A stretch of DNA of 64,000 bases from Lysobacterales bacterium. Lineage in GTDB: Bacteria; Pseudomonadota; Gammaproteobacteria; Xanthomonadales; Ahniellaceae. The notes under the pieces are model-generated. The model was not told where the DNA came from and did not search any database. It worked only from the letters and a program-made list of their open reading frames with translations. Of this stretch, positions 17,712 through 25,890 are shown in pieces; position 1 is the first letter of the stretch, and every line of letters starts with the position of its first letter. The translations under genes and the position numbers were made by a program. Where the stretch lies: contig JADKHK010000013.1 in the NCBI GenBank assembly GCA_016721845.1, forward strand, positions 310,001-374,000, written 5' to 3'.

Positions 17712-18505
17712 GTTTTTCGCTCGAAGGTCTTGATCCGAGCATCCTCGGTCCGGCGGCCCTGGCCGGACTGATCGTGCTGTCCACGCATGTGCCGCTCGGC
17801 CAGCGCGTGCTGGCGCGCGGCATCATCTTCATCGATCTTGCGATCGCGCAGATCGCCGCACTCGGGGTGATCCTGGCGCAGTTCCTCGGCGTCGACGAGC
17901 AGAGCGCGACGGTGCAGGTCGCCGCAGCCACGGCGGCCTTGCTGGGCGCGGCCTTGTTGAGCTGGACCGATCGGCGCTGGCCGGACTATCAGGAGCCATT
18001 GATCGGCACGCTGTTCGTGCTGGCCGCGACCGGCGGACTGTTGCTGCTCGCGAACAATCCGCAGGGTGGCGAGCATCTGAAGGACTTGCTGGTCGGGCAG
18101 ATCCTGTGGGTGAGCTATGCGCAGTTGTGGCCGGTGGCTTGCCTGTCGATCGTCATGATCGGCGTCCTGTGGTGGCAACGCGAACGCATGGCCGGCTGGC
18201 TGTTCTACGCGCTGTTCGCGCTGGCGGTCACCGCATCGGTGCAACTGGTCGGGGTATATCTGGTGTTCGCGAGCCTGATCGTGCCGGCCCTGGCCACCGC
18301 CGGCATGAGCGGACGGGCGCGCCTGGTCGCCGGGTATCTGATCGGAGCGCTCGGCTATGCCAGCGGACTGGCGTTCTCCGCGGTATTCGACTTGCCGAGC
18401 GGCGCCTTGATCGTCTGGACGCTGTGCGCCACGGCCGTGCTGGCCCAAGTGGTGCCGCGCATCCGCCGCTCGCATCCCGCGCAGCACGAGCAGCCCTCGT
18501 TCTGA
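17708..18505 (+). CDS. znuB: Metal ABC transporter permease (ABC-3 family, ZnuB-like)
   Basis: A 265-residue inner-membrane permease with about seven to eight hydrophobic segments, typical of ABC-3 zinc/manganese/iron importers (ILGPAALAGLIVLSTHVPLG near the start, the VYLVFASLIVPALAT segment near the end). It begins at a GTG overlapping the znuA stop by four bases, so it is translationally coupled. The usual ATP-binding partner (znuC) is absent between or next to these genes, which is odd because the importer cannot work without one. It would have to be encoded elsewhere. Confidence 0.87.
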   Translation: MSFSLEGLDPSILGPAALAGLIVLSTHVPLGQRVLARGIIFIDLAIAQIAALGVILAQFLGVDEQSATVQVAAATAALLGAALLSWTDRRWPDYQEPLIGTLFVLAATGGLLLLANNPQGGEHLKDLLVGQILWVSYAQLWPVACLSIVMIGVLWWQRERMAGWLFYALFALAVTASVQLVGVYLVFASLIVPALATAGMSGRARLVAGYLIGALGYASGLAFSAVFDLPSGALIVWTLCATAVLAQVVPRIRRSHPAQHEQPSF

Positions 18506-18519
18506 TCCGGAGCTGCTGC

Positions 18520-19371
18520 TCAGCCGATCTCGATGTGATCCATGCCGTGGTAGCGGTTCACTGCCATCACCGCCTCGTGCACGAGTGGCGTCAGTGCCGG
18601 CGAGAACAGGTGGGCGCGATCGACCTGTTCCATCCAGCCGAAGATGCAGTGGCGCAGGTGTTCCTCGGTCCGGGCGTTCGCGAGTGCATCGATCAGCAGC
18701 TTGCGGAATTCGCTGCTGGTCGGTACCGAGCCGAGCGCATCGAACAAGGCGGCGAATGCGGCGAACATCTCGCGCGCGTCCAGACCGAATCCGAATTCTT
18801 CCGGGCGATAGTCGAAACGACCGCCCGAAGCATCGGCCCAGATCCGGTAACTGACGTGCGCGAGCGGGTGATAGAGCACGTCTTCGCTGATCAGCACCAG
18901 CAGCAGCTGTTTCGCGTTCGCCTTGACGCTGCCGGCAGAGGTGCTCCAGAGATGCGTCTGGATGAACTGGAACAGTCGCGTCTGGTCATGGAAATCGGCA
19001 AGCTGCAGCTGATCGACGACCAGCACGACCCGCTCGCCTTCGCTGAACGCGCAAGCTTCGGTCAACGCGCGTTCGAACGCGGTCGGCGGCAATTCCTGCG
19101 GGCCATCGCCAGTGGTGCCGTCGTCATGCGTGGTGATGATGATCGGCGCCGCTGGCGGTTCCGGTTGCGCGAAGTCGTGATAGACGATGCGCGGATACTC
19201 GAGCGCTTGCGCGAGTGCATTTGCGAGCGCGGTCTTGCGCCGGCCCGACTCGCCGGCGATGTGCAAGGTGCGCAGATGCGCGACGTCGGCGCGCATCAGG
19301 CAGTCGATCTGGAAACCGTAGTCGTCGTTCGACTCGAAGCCGAACTCGGCGAGGCGGCGGCGCAGGCTCAA
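18520..19371 (-). CDS. Putative P-loop ATPase-like protein, unknown function
   Basis: I do not recognise the family. About 283 residues with a phosphate-binding-like loop HIAGESGRRKTALANALA (about 35-50), a Walker B-like strand ERVVLVVDQLQLADF (about 115-130) and a mainly helical C-terminal half. The P-loop is atypical: GxxxxRKT, with Arg-Arg where GK is expected. The start is taken as TTG at 19371, four bases after the stop of the upstream aminotransferase, giving MSLRRRLAEF; a longer version from an upstream ATG would overlap that gene by 47 bases. It looks cotranscribed with the aminotransferase. Convergent with znuB. Confidence 0.68.
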   Translation of the reverse strand: MSLRRRLAEFGFESNDDYGFQIDCLMRADVAHLRTLHIAGESGRRKTALANALAQALEYPRIVYHDFAQPEPPAAPIIITTHDDGTTGDGPQELPPTAFERALTEACAFSEGERVVLVVDQLQLADFHDQTRLFQFIQTHLWSTSAGSVKANAKQLLLVLISEDVLYHPLAHVSYRIWADASGGRFDYRPEEFGFGLDAREMFAAFAALFDALGSVPTSSEFRKLLIDALANARTEEHLRHCIFGWMEQVDRAHLFSPALTPLVHEAVMAVNRYHGMDHIEIG

Positions 19372-19375
19372 AGGC

Positions 19376-20887
19376 TCAAGCCGCCTCGGCCTTGGGTGCT
19401 GCCACGGCGATGCGCGGACCATTCACGAGCGCATCGCGGACACCGGCGACGATCAGGTCGACTTCGTCGCTGGTGATCGTGAACGGTGGCGTGAAGCGCA
19501 GGGAATTGGTGCCGCCGTGGATCACGCCGAAGCCGCGCTCACGCAAGTATTCCTCGGTGCTGCCGGTGCCGTAGCACTTGAAGTCCTTCGACAGTTCGGC
19601 CGAAAACAGCAGGCCGGTGCCCTGGACATTGGTGATCAGGCCCGGCAGTTCCTTCGCCAGCTGCTCGAACTTCGCGATGAATTCGCGGCCGCGCTCGACG
19701 ATGTTCGCGCGCAAAGCCGGTGTCAACGCGTCGAGCACCGTGCTGGCGACGTCCATCGCGCGCGGATTCGTGGTCATGGTGTTGCCGTAGATGCCCTTGC
19801 GATAACACTTCTCGGCACGCTCGCTGACCGCGAGCACCGACAGCGGATACTGGCCGGCATTCAGCGCCTTCGAATAGGTTTCCATGTCCGGTGCGTCGAG
19901 ACCGGCGAATTCCGGGTAGTCGACGACCGAGAGATGGCTGGTCGTGCGGATGCCGGCCTGGATCGAATCCATCAGCAGCAGGGTATGGTGCTTGCGGGTG
20001 AGTTCGCGCGCAGCAGCGTAGAACGCACGCGGCACCGCACGACCGGGATTGCCTTCGCCCATCACCGGTTCCATGAACATGGCTTCGATGTGCACCTGCT
20101 CGCGCGCCGCGTCTTCGAACGCCTTGTGCAGCGCGTCGACGTCGTAGGGCTCGACAGTGATGATGCTGGATTCGTGATGCTTGAAGCTGGCGAGATGGGT
20201 GGCATAGGCCTTGCGCGACGAATCGGAGTACAGCATCGGCAGTTCGGTGCGGCCGTGGAAGGCACCCTTGACGGCGATGCGCTTGACCTTCCAGCCGGCA
20301 TGCGGTGCGCCCGGATCGGTCATCAGTTTCGTGTGCACGTCGGCGATGCGGCCGGCCAGCGACACCGATTCGGAACCCGAATTCAGGCACAGGAACTTGC
20401 TGTACGGACAGCCGCCGCGGGTGTGGCCGATTTCCTTGCGCAACGCGCGCGTCAGGCGCAGTTGCGACAGGCTCGGCGTCATCACGTTGGCCATCACGTG
20501 CGGCTGGCCCATCGCATTCAGCACTGCTTCCGGCGCATGGCCGAAGCCGAGCATGCCGTAGCCGCCGGAATCATGGACCACGGCGCCTTTCAGCGTGATC
20601 AGCCACGGACCGCGTGCTGCGATGGCGAGGTACGGGTTGACGTTGTCGTCGGCGTAGAAGTTCACGAAGCCTTCCTGCACCGCCAGCATCTGTGCGGCCT
20701 CGTCCATCGCGACGATGTCCGGGAAATCGGCCTGGATCTGCGCGAAGCGGGCGTACGCGTCATCGACGGCCGTGACCAGTTCCGGGAAGCGCACGGCGAA
20801 GCGCTCGATGATCGCGTCGGACAAACCGGTGGTGCGGGCTTTGCCGCCGGCCTTGCGCAGGACATTGAGTTTCTCGACGAGCTTCAT
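19376..20887 (-). CDS. Class III PLP-dependent aminotransferase (possibly lysine 6-aminotransferase)
   Basis: A 503-residue fold-type I aminotransferase. Seen: the cofactor-binding block FLCLNSGSESVSLAGRIAD, the VKGAFHGRTELPML region, the aspartate of LLLMDSIQAGIR, and the Schiff-base lysine in YSKALNAGQYPLS. The C-terminal domain ends with RFTPPFTITSDEVD. Such enzymes move a terminal amino group of ornithine, GABA, lysine or similar. An aldehyde dehydrogenase of the aminoadipate-semialdehyde type lies 3.3 kb away, which hints at lysine breakdown through an epsilon-aminotransferase, but the substrate is inference. GGAGG precedes the ATG. Confidence 0.88.
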   Translation of the reverse strand: MKLVEKLNVLRKAGGKARTTGLSDAIIERFAVRFPELVTAVDDAYARFAQIQADFPDIVAMDEAAQMLAVQEGFVNFYADDNVNPYLAIAARGPWLITLKGAVVHDSGGYGMLGFGHAPEAVLNAMGQPHVMANVMTPSLSQLRLTRALRKEIGHTRGGCPYSKFLCLNSGSESVSLAGRIADVHTKLMTDPGAPHAGWKVKRIAVKGAFHGRTELPMLYSDSSRKAYATHLASFKHHESSIITVEPYDVDALHKAFEDAAREQVHIEAMFMEPVMGEGNPGRAVPRAFYAAARELTRKHHTLLLMDSIQAGIRTTSHLSVVDYPEFAGLDAPDMETYSKALNAGQYPLSVLAVSERAEKCYRKGIYGNTMTTNPRAMDVASTVLDALTPALRANIVERGREFIAKFEQLAKELPGLITNVQGTGLLFSAELSKDFKCYGTGSTEEYLRERGFGVIHGGTNSLRFTPPFTITSDEVDLIVAGVRDALVNGPRIAVAAPKAEAA

Positions 20888-20985
20888 GATTGCCTCCAGC
20901 CAGACGCGTCTAGGCTTTTCAAATCAAAGGGTTGAAATGCAAGGCGGGCAGGATACCAGCGCCGTTTTGACGCCGTAACCCCCGC

Positions 20986-21033
20986 CGTTTGAACGCCCGC
21001 GATCTGACAGCTGTCAAACCGGGCGTTTGACGC
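20986..21033. promoter_or_regulatory. Nested inverted repeats between aminotransferase and sensor kinase
   Basis: In the 215-base divergent intergenic region, a perfect 12-bp palindrome TGACAGCTGTCA (21005-21016) is nested within the inverted pair AACGCCCG (20992-20999) and CGGGCGTT (21020-21027). Copies of the half-site GTTTGA(A/C) recur at 20987, around 21014 (reverse) and 21025. It looks like an operator, perhaps for the response regulator encoded just downstream. The role is inferred. Confidence 0.5.
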
Positions 21034-21102
21034 TTGGCCGGCTGGCCCGCAGCGGGTCGTCGCTATCATCCCCGGGCCGGACCGGGCGGCGGTTGGAAGC
21101 GA

Positions 21103-22290
21103 ATGACGGGCAGAATGATGGGCAGGATGCGCTGGTCGGACATCGAGACAGGACTGCGCGCGCGTTTGCTGCCGCCGGTGATCCCGCCGGGCGCGATGCC
21201 GTTTTTTTCCTTGTCCTATCTGCTGATGCTGCTGTTCCCGGCCTTCATGCCGCGGTTTCCGAGCGTGAACTGGACGGTCACGGCGGCATCCATGCTGGTG
21301 TTCCTGCCGATGTATTTCGGCTTCTACTGGCTGCGCGGCTGGCGGCGCGTGGCGACACTCATCGGCATGATCGCGTTGGCACTGGCCATCCTGCCGGCGA
21401 ACTTCTTCGCGAACACCTATGTCATCTACGCCTGCATCCTCGCGGCTCACCTCAGCATGGTCGAGATGTTGTGCGTCTTCGTCGTCGCGAATGCGGCACT
21501 GACCGGAACGGTCTTCGCCCTGGGCGGGCCGGCGACGACGATCGGTCTGATCAATGTGCTGTCGGGCGGCATGGCCATGTTCGGCTGCCGCGCCTGGTAC
21601 CAGAACGCGCGCAAGAACCAGGCGCTGAAGCTGTCGCAACTCGAGGTGCAGCGCATCGCCGCGCTGGCCGAGCGCGAACGCATCGGTCGCGACTTGCACG
21701 ATCTGCTCGGGCATACGCTGTCGGTGATCGCGCTGAAGTCCGAGCTCGCGGCCAAGTTGATCGATCGCGACATCGATGCCGCACGGGTCGAGATCAAGGA
21801 AGTCGAACGCGTCACCCGCCAGGCCTTGTTCGAGGTGCGCCGTGCCGTGACCGGCATGCGTGCGCACGGTCTGTTGGCCGAGCTCGCGAGCGGTCGTGCG
21901 GCTCTGGCGTCGGCCCAGGTCCATTTCGACTACCAGGTGCAGCCGCAGGATCTGCCGACGCAGACCGAGAACGTGCTCGCGATGTGTCTGCGCGAGGCGG
22001 TCACCAACATCATCCGCCACGCCCATGCGCGCCGTTGTCATGCGCGACTGGACTGCGCCGAGGCGCGTGTCGTGCTCGAAATCAGCGACGACGGTGTCGG
22101 TGGCGTGCGTGCCGAAGGCAATGGCCTGAGCGGCATGCGCGAACGCATCGAAGCCGCCGGTGGCCGGCTGCTGGTGGAATCTCCCAAGGAGGGTGGCACG
22201 CAGTTGCGCATCGAGTTGCCGATGACCTTGCCCGAGCCCGAGCACGCATTGAATGCCGCGCGCCATCTCAAGCTGGTGGCCTCGCGATGA
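21103..22290 (+). CDS. Sensor histidine kinase, DesK/NarX-like (HisKA_3)
   Basis: A membrane-bound sensor kinase of about 395 residues. Five or six hydrophobic segments fill residues 30-165, with no extracytoplasmic domain, as in the membrane-fluidity sensor DesK. Next is the HisKA_3 dimerisation box RERIGRDLHDLLGHTLSVIA with the phospho-acceptor His199. The ATPase domain has the N box EAVTNIIRHA and G box GNGLSGMRERIEAAGG. Several ATGs cluster at the start (21103, 21115, 21118, 21127). I use 21103, which is nearest to GGAAG, although that spacing is short. The partner regulator overlaps by four bases. Confidence 0.91.
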   Translation: MTGRMMGRMRWSDIETGLRARLLPPVIPPGAMPFFSLSYLLMLLFPAFMPRFPSVNWTVTAASMLVFLPMYFGFYWLRGWRRVATLIGMIALALAILPANFFANTYVIYACILAAHLSMVEMLCVFVVANAALTGTVFALGGPATTIGLINVLSGGMAMFGCRAWYQNARKNQALKLSQLEVQRIAALAERERIGRDLHDLLGHTLSVIALKSELAAKLIDRDIDAARVEIKEVERVTRQALFEVRRAVTGMRAHGLLAELASGRAALASAQVHFDYQVQPQDLPTQTENVLAMCLREAVTNIIRHAHARRCHARLDCAEARVVLEISDDGVGGVRAEGNGLSGMRERIEAAGGRLLVESPKEGGTQLRIELPMTLPEPEHALNAARHLKLVASR

Positions 22291-22889
22291 TCCGCGTCGT
22301 CATTGCCGAGGATCAGGCGATGGTGCGTGGCGCACTTGCAGCCTTGCTCAGACTCGAATCGGACATTGACGTGGTGGCCTGCGCGGGCGATGGCGAGGAA
22401 GCGTGGGAGATCACCCGCCGGCTGCGCCCGGATGTATTGGTCACCGATATCGAAATGCCGAAGCAGACCGGCTTGGAACTGGCCAAGAAGGTGATCGACA
22501 CCGGCATGCCGTGCAAGGTGGTGATCCTGACCACGTTCGCGCGACCGGGTTACCTGCGGCGTGCGCTCGATGCCGGCGCCAGCGGCTATCTGCTCAAGGA
22601 TTCACCGGCCGACAAGCTGGCTGACGCGCTGCGCAAGGTGCACCGCGGCGGCCGTGCCGTCGATCCCGAACTCGCACTTGATGCCTGGAGCGAAGCCGAT
22701 CCGCTCAGCGACCGCGAACGCCAGGTGTTGCGTCTCGCGGGTGAAGGCGTGGCCGCGAACGACATCGCCGAACAGCTCGGCCTGTCGCATGGCACGGTGC
22801 GCAACTATCTGTCGGAAGCCATCGGCAAACTCGGCGTCGAAAACCGCATCGAGGCCTACCGCATGGCGCGGCAGAAGGGCTGGCTGTAA
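22287..22889 (+). CDS. NarL/DesR-family response regulator
   Basis: 200 residues. The receiver domain (1-120) has acidic residues E8/D9, the phospho-acceptor Asp54 in VLVTDIEMP, and a conserved lysine in GYLLKDSP. The C-terminal LuxR-type helix-turn-helix (about 140-200) reads LSDRERQVLRLAGEGVAAND through GTVRNYLSEAIGKLG. It overlaps the kinase stop by ATGA, so the pair is one operon and the kinase is its evident partner. Targets are unknown; in DesKR systems they concern membrane lipid state, and no desaturase or ABC exporter gene lies beside it. Confidence 0.93.
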   Translation: MIRVVIAEDQAMVRGALAALLRLESDIDVVACAGDGEEAWEITRRLRPDVLVTDIEMPKQTGLELAKKVIDTGMPCKVVILTTFARPGYLRRALDAGASGYLLKDSPADKLADALRKVHRGGRAVDPELALDAWSEADPLSDRERQVLRLAGEGVAANDIAEQLGLSHGTVRNYLSEAIGKLGVENRIEAYRMARQKGWL

Positions 22890-22892
22890 CGC

Positions 22893-23186
22893 TCAGGCCT
22901 GGGCAGCGGCAAAGCCGAGGAAGGCCGCCAGCCCGCCGAACAGGAGCACGATCAGCAGCAGGAGCAACAGGCTCATGGCGAGCTGGAGATAGCCGAGAAT
23001 CATGCCGGCGATGGCCATGTCGTCGCCGATGAATGCACCACTGGATTCGCGGATCTCGCGACGGGCGATATGCCCGCAGACGACCGCGGCGATGGCGCCG
23101 ACCACCGGCAGCATGAACCAGGCGGCCACCCCGAACACGAGGCTGAGGATGGCATTGGTATTGTGCGGGCGGGTCGGTGTGGTCAT
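22893..23186 (-). CDS. Small membrane protein with DUF4190 domain
   Basis: 97 residues with two hydrophobic helices (about 12-38 and 58-95) around a short polar loop GHIARREIRESSGAF, the pattern of the DUF4190 family. Function unknown; presumably inner membrane. It ends three bases from the convergent response-regulator stop. Confidence 0.75.
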   Translation of the reverse strand: MTTPTRPHNTNAILSLVFGVAAWFMLPVVGAIAAVVCGHIARREIRESSGAFIGDDMAIAGMILGYLQLAMSLLLLLLIVLLFGGLAAFLGFAAAQA

Positions 23187-23233
23187 GTCGACAGCTTACG
23201 GGTTGTGCCTGAAACGACAAGGGTCGCGGAGAC

Positions 23234-24061
23234 TCAACGGACCTGCTTGCAGTTCTCCAGCCAGACCATCTTCTTGAAATCGTCGTAGCGATGGAACGAC
23301 CCCTTGAAGGTCACCGACTGGCCTTCGCGCATGGTCAGGACCCAGGCCAATTGGTTCGGGCGGAACAGGCAGGCGACGCCGACGCGAAACTGCGCCTGTC
23401 CCGGCAGCGGCTTCAACAGCAATTCGCCCATTTCAGGGATCTCGAACGCGACGTTGTAGTCCTCGCCGTCCTCCATGATGTGCTCGATGCGCCCCTTCAG
23501 CGCGTAAGAACGACCCTTGTGACGCGCATTCACCGCGACCGCATTCTTGTTTGCTTCGTCCGCGATCTCGCGCGAGAACACGAAGACGTCGCGGGTCGTC
23601 GTGTCGTCGCTGTTTTGCTGCCCGGCGCCGCTGGCTCCGGCGACGCGACCGGCTTCACCGCCCTGCAATTTCGCGAGCAGCTCGCACAGATAGGTCCGCA
23701 TGGTGTCGGCCTTCGCGAGCATGCCTTTCTCGGTCTTCACCAGCATCTCGACGCGCGCGTTCGCACCCTCTTCGCTGACCGTGACGATGGTCGGAATGGC
23801 GCGGGTCGCACCGGTCGCGCGCTGTTCGGCCAGCATCGTGCCGGTCTCGGCATCCTCGGTGAGCACGTCCATCTTTTCGGCGATCAGGATGCCGCGCATC
23901 TGACCGAGCGCACTCGCGGCGTCGAGATCGGCAACGGTGACATGGCTGCCGAAATTCGTGCCGGTGAAGGCGTTGCCGGATTTGGCGAAGTTGGACTCGC
24001 ACTCGTTCGCGAACAAGCTGGACGAGGCGATCACGAGCGTGGCGGCGGCAATCAGACGCAT
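23234..24061 (-). CDS. Exported protein with C-terminal OB-fold (tRNA_anti-like) domain
   Basis: 275 residues. A signal peptide (about 1-18, ending LFA) gives a periplasmic or secreted product with Cys21 and further cysteines near the C-terminus. The middle third is charged and variable. The last 110 residues (about 160-275: DEANKNAVAVNARHKGRSYA through VTFKGSFHRYDDFKKMVWLE) look like the small beta-barrel tRNA_anti-like fold found in exported proteins of unknown function. No operon partner is obvious. Confidence 0.7.
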   Translation of the reverse strand: MRLIAAATLVIASSSLFANECESNFAKSGNAFTGTNFGSHVTVADLDAASALGQMRGILIAEKMDVLTEDAETGTMLAEQRATGATRAIPTIVTVSEEGANARVEMLVKTEKGMLAKADTMRTYLCELLAKLQGGEAGRVAGASGAGQQNSDDTTTRDVFVFSREIADEANKNAVAVNARHKGRSYALKGRIEHIMEDGEDYNVAFEIPEMGELLLKPLPGQAQFRVGVACLFRPNQLAWVLTMREGQSVTFKGSFHRYDDFKKMVWLENCKQVR

Positions 24062-24127
24062 GGACTCACTGGCTCCCTGTGGGCGCGCCCGGGACGCGGG
24101 CGAAGTCGGCGATGCTCGCGAAAACGA

Positions 24128-24152
24128 ACGCCCGGGCGCAAGGCCCGGGCGT
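24128..24152 (-). terminator. Intrinsic terminator of the aldehyde dehydrogenase gene
   Basis: A 10-bp perfect stem, ACGCCCGGGC and GCCCGGGCGT, with a GCAAG loop. On the minus strand it is followed by TTCGTTTT. It lies 37 bases beyond the dehydrogenase stop. A second small inverted repeat (TTGCACTT/AAGTGCAA, 24163-24179) sits between the stop and this hairpin; its purpose is unclear. Confidence 0.75.
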
Positions 24153-24188
24153 CATGGTGCGGTTGCACTTGAAGTGCAATCGCGACGA

Positions 24189-25727
24189 TCAGAACTCGAA
24201 CTTGATGCCCTGGGCCAGCGGCAGCGAATCGGAGTAGTTGATGGTGTTGGTCTGGCGGCGCATGTAGGCCTTCCAGGAATCCGAGCCGGATTCGCGACCG
24301 CCGCCGGTTTCCTTTTCGCCGCCGAACGCGCCGCCGATTTCCGCACCCGAGGTACCGATGTTGACGTTGGCGATGCCGCAGTCGGAGCCGGCGGCCGACA
24401 GATACTGCTCGGCGATCTTGACGTTCTGCGTGAAGATCGACGAGGACAGGCCTTGCGGCACGCCGTTCTGCATCGCGATCGCATCATCGATGCCCTTGAA
24501 CGGCATCACGTACAGGATCGGCGCGAAGGTTTCGGTCTGCACGCACTCATCCGAATGCTTCACGCCGGTGATGATGGTCGGCAACACGAAATTGCCCGGG
24601 CGGTCGGTGAGTGCAGCGCCGCCGGTCTCGACCTTGCCGCCATGCGACTTCGCCAGTTCGATCGCGGCGAGGTAACGCTTCACCGCCGACTGGTCGTTGA
24701 GCGGACCCATCAAGGTCGTGGCCAGGGTCGGATCACCGATCTTGCTTTCGACCTGCTTGTAGGCCTTGACCAGCGTGTTCAGCACATCGTTGTAGATCGA
24801 TTCGTGCACGAACAGGCGCCGCGTCGTCGTGCAGCGCTGGCCGGCCGTGCCGACGGCACCGAAGACAATGCCCGGGATCGCGATTTTCAGGTCCGCCGAT
24901 TCGTCGAGGATGATGGCGTTGTTGCCGCCGAGTTCGAGCAGTGAGCGGCCCATGCGCTGGGCCACGCGCTCGCCGACCAGACGACCGACCTGGGTCGAGC
25001 CGGTGAAGCTGATCAGCGGAATCCGGTGGTCGTCGACAAACTTCTGCGCGATCTGCGTGCCGGCGTCGTTGAACAGGTAGAACAGGTCCGGGAAGCCGCC
25101 GGCCTTCAACGCGTCGTTGCAGATCTTCATTGCCGCGATCGCCGACAGCGGCACCTTCGGGCTCGGCTTCCAGATCGAGATGTCGCCGCAGATCGCCGCG
25201 ATGAACGAGTTCCAGGCCCACACCGCGACCGGGAAGTTGAACGCGCTGATGATCCCGACCATGCCGATCGGGTGCCACTGCTCGTACATGCGGTGGCCCG
25301 GGCGCTCCGAGTGCATGGTGTAGCCGTACAGCTGGCGCGACAGGCCGACGGCGAAGTCGGCGATGTCGATCATTTCCTGCACTTCGCCATCGCCTTCCGG
25401 CTTGATCTTGCCCATCTCGAGCGCGACCAGCGAGCCGAGCGCATCCTTGTGCTTGCGCAAGGCTTCCCCGCACAGGCGGATCGCTTCGCCGCGTTTCGGT
25501 GCCGGCGTCGTGCGCCAGGTCTTGAAGGCTTCCTGGGCGCGCTGGACGATCGTTTCGTAGTCGCTGATCGAGCTGGCATGCACGCGCGAAATCACTTCGC
25601 CGGTACTGGGATTGATCGGTTCGAGCACGCCCGCGTCCTGGGTCCCGGCCCATTCGCCGTGGCCGAGGTAGGTGCCGGAATTGTCGGCGCTGAGGCCAAG
25701 CGACTTGAGAATGTCGTGTGCGGACAT
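24189..25727 (-). CDS. Aldehyde dehydrogenase family 7 (aminoadipate-semialdehyde/piperideine-6-carboxylate dehydrogenase)
   Basis: A 512-residue NAD-dependent dehydrogenase of the antiquitin (ALDH7) type, which oxidises alpha-aminoadipate semialdehyde in lysine catabolism. Visible: Rossmann segments with FTGSTQVGRLVGERVAQ, the general-base Glu in LLELGGNNAI, the catalytic Cys in GQRCTTTRR, and the C-terminal GGEKETGGGRESGSDSWKAY block characteristic of this subfamily. The start is the ATG giving MSAHDILKSLG, with GGAG upstream. A terminator follows. Subfamily assignment is strong from sequence style; the lysine role is from family knowledge. Confidence 0.92.
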   Translation of the reverse strand: MSAHDILKSLGLSADNSGTYLGHGEWAGTQDAGVLEPINPSTGEVISRVHASSISDYETIVQRAQEAFKTWRTTPAPKRGEAIRLCGEALRKHKDALGSLVALEMGKIKPEGDGEVQEMIDIADFAVGLSRQLYGYTMHSERPGHRMYEQWHPIGMVGIISAFNFPVAVWAWNSFIAAICGDISIWKPSPKVPLSAIAAMKICNDALKAGGFPDLFYLFNDAGTQIAQKFVDDHRIPLISFTGSTQVGRLVGERVAQRMGRSLLELGGNNAIILDESADLKIAIPGIVFGAVGTAGQRCTTTRRLFVHESIYNDVLNTLVKAYKQVESKIGDPTLATTLMGPLNDQSAVKRYLAAIELAKSHGGKVETGGAALTDRPGNFVLPTIITGVKHSDECVQTETFAPILYVMPFKGIDDAIAMQNGVPQGLSSSIFTQNVKIAEQYLSAAGSDCGIANVNIGTSGAEIGGAFGGEKETGGGRESGSDSWKAYMRRQTNTINYSDSLPLAQGIKFEF

Positions 25728-25754
25728 GGAAGACTCCAGAAAGGAAACGAACGA

Positions 25755-25831
25755 TGGCGGCCCCGACACGATTCGAACGTGCGGCCTCGCCCTTAGGAGG
25801 GGCGCGCTCTATCCAACTGAGCTACGGGGCC
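25755..25831 (-). tRNA. tRNA-Arg (anticodon CCT)
   Basis: On the minus strand a 77-base cloverleaf with encoded CCA. The acceptor GGCCCCG pairs with CGGGGCC. The anticodon stem CGCCC/GGGCG encloses the loop CTCCTAA, giving CCT at positions 34-36, which reads AGG. The T arm has GTTCGAATC. Confidence 0.95.
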
Positions 25832-25890
25832 GGTGCGGCCCCGAATTCTAGCGGCATGCCGTTCCTGGGTCGATCCGATCGCGCCGGCGC

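Noticed and set aside
21027..22889. A plus-strand frame that appears to fuse an upstream protein to the response regulator.
   Set aside because: The first 420 codons are an alternative frame of the sensor kinase. The regulator has its own ATG with the classic ATGA overlap.
24163..24179. Odd palindrome TTGCACTT-G-AAGTGCAA after the aldehyde dehydrogenase gene as an operator.
   Set aside because: It lies between the stop codon and the terminator of that gene, with no promoter nearby. It is most likely a 3'-end hairpin or chance.
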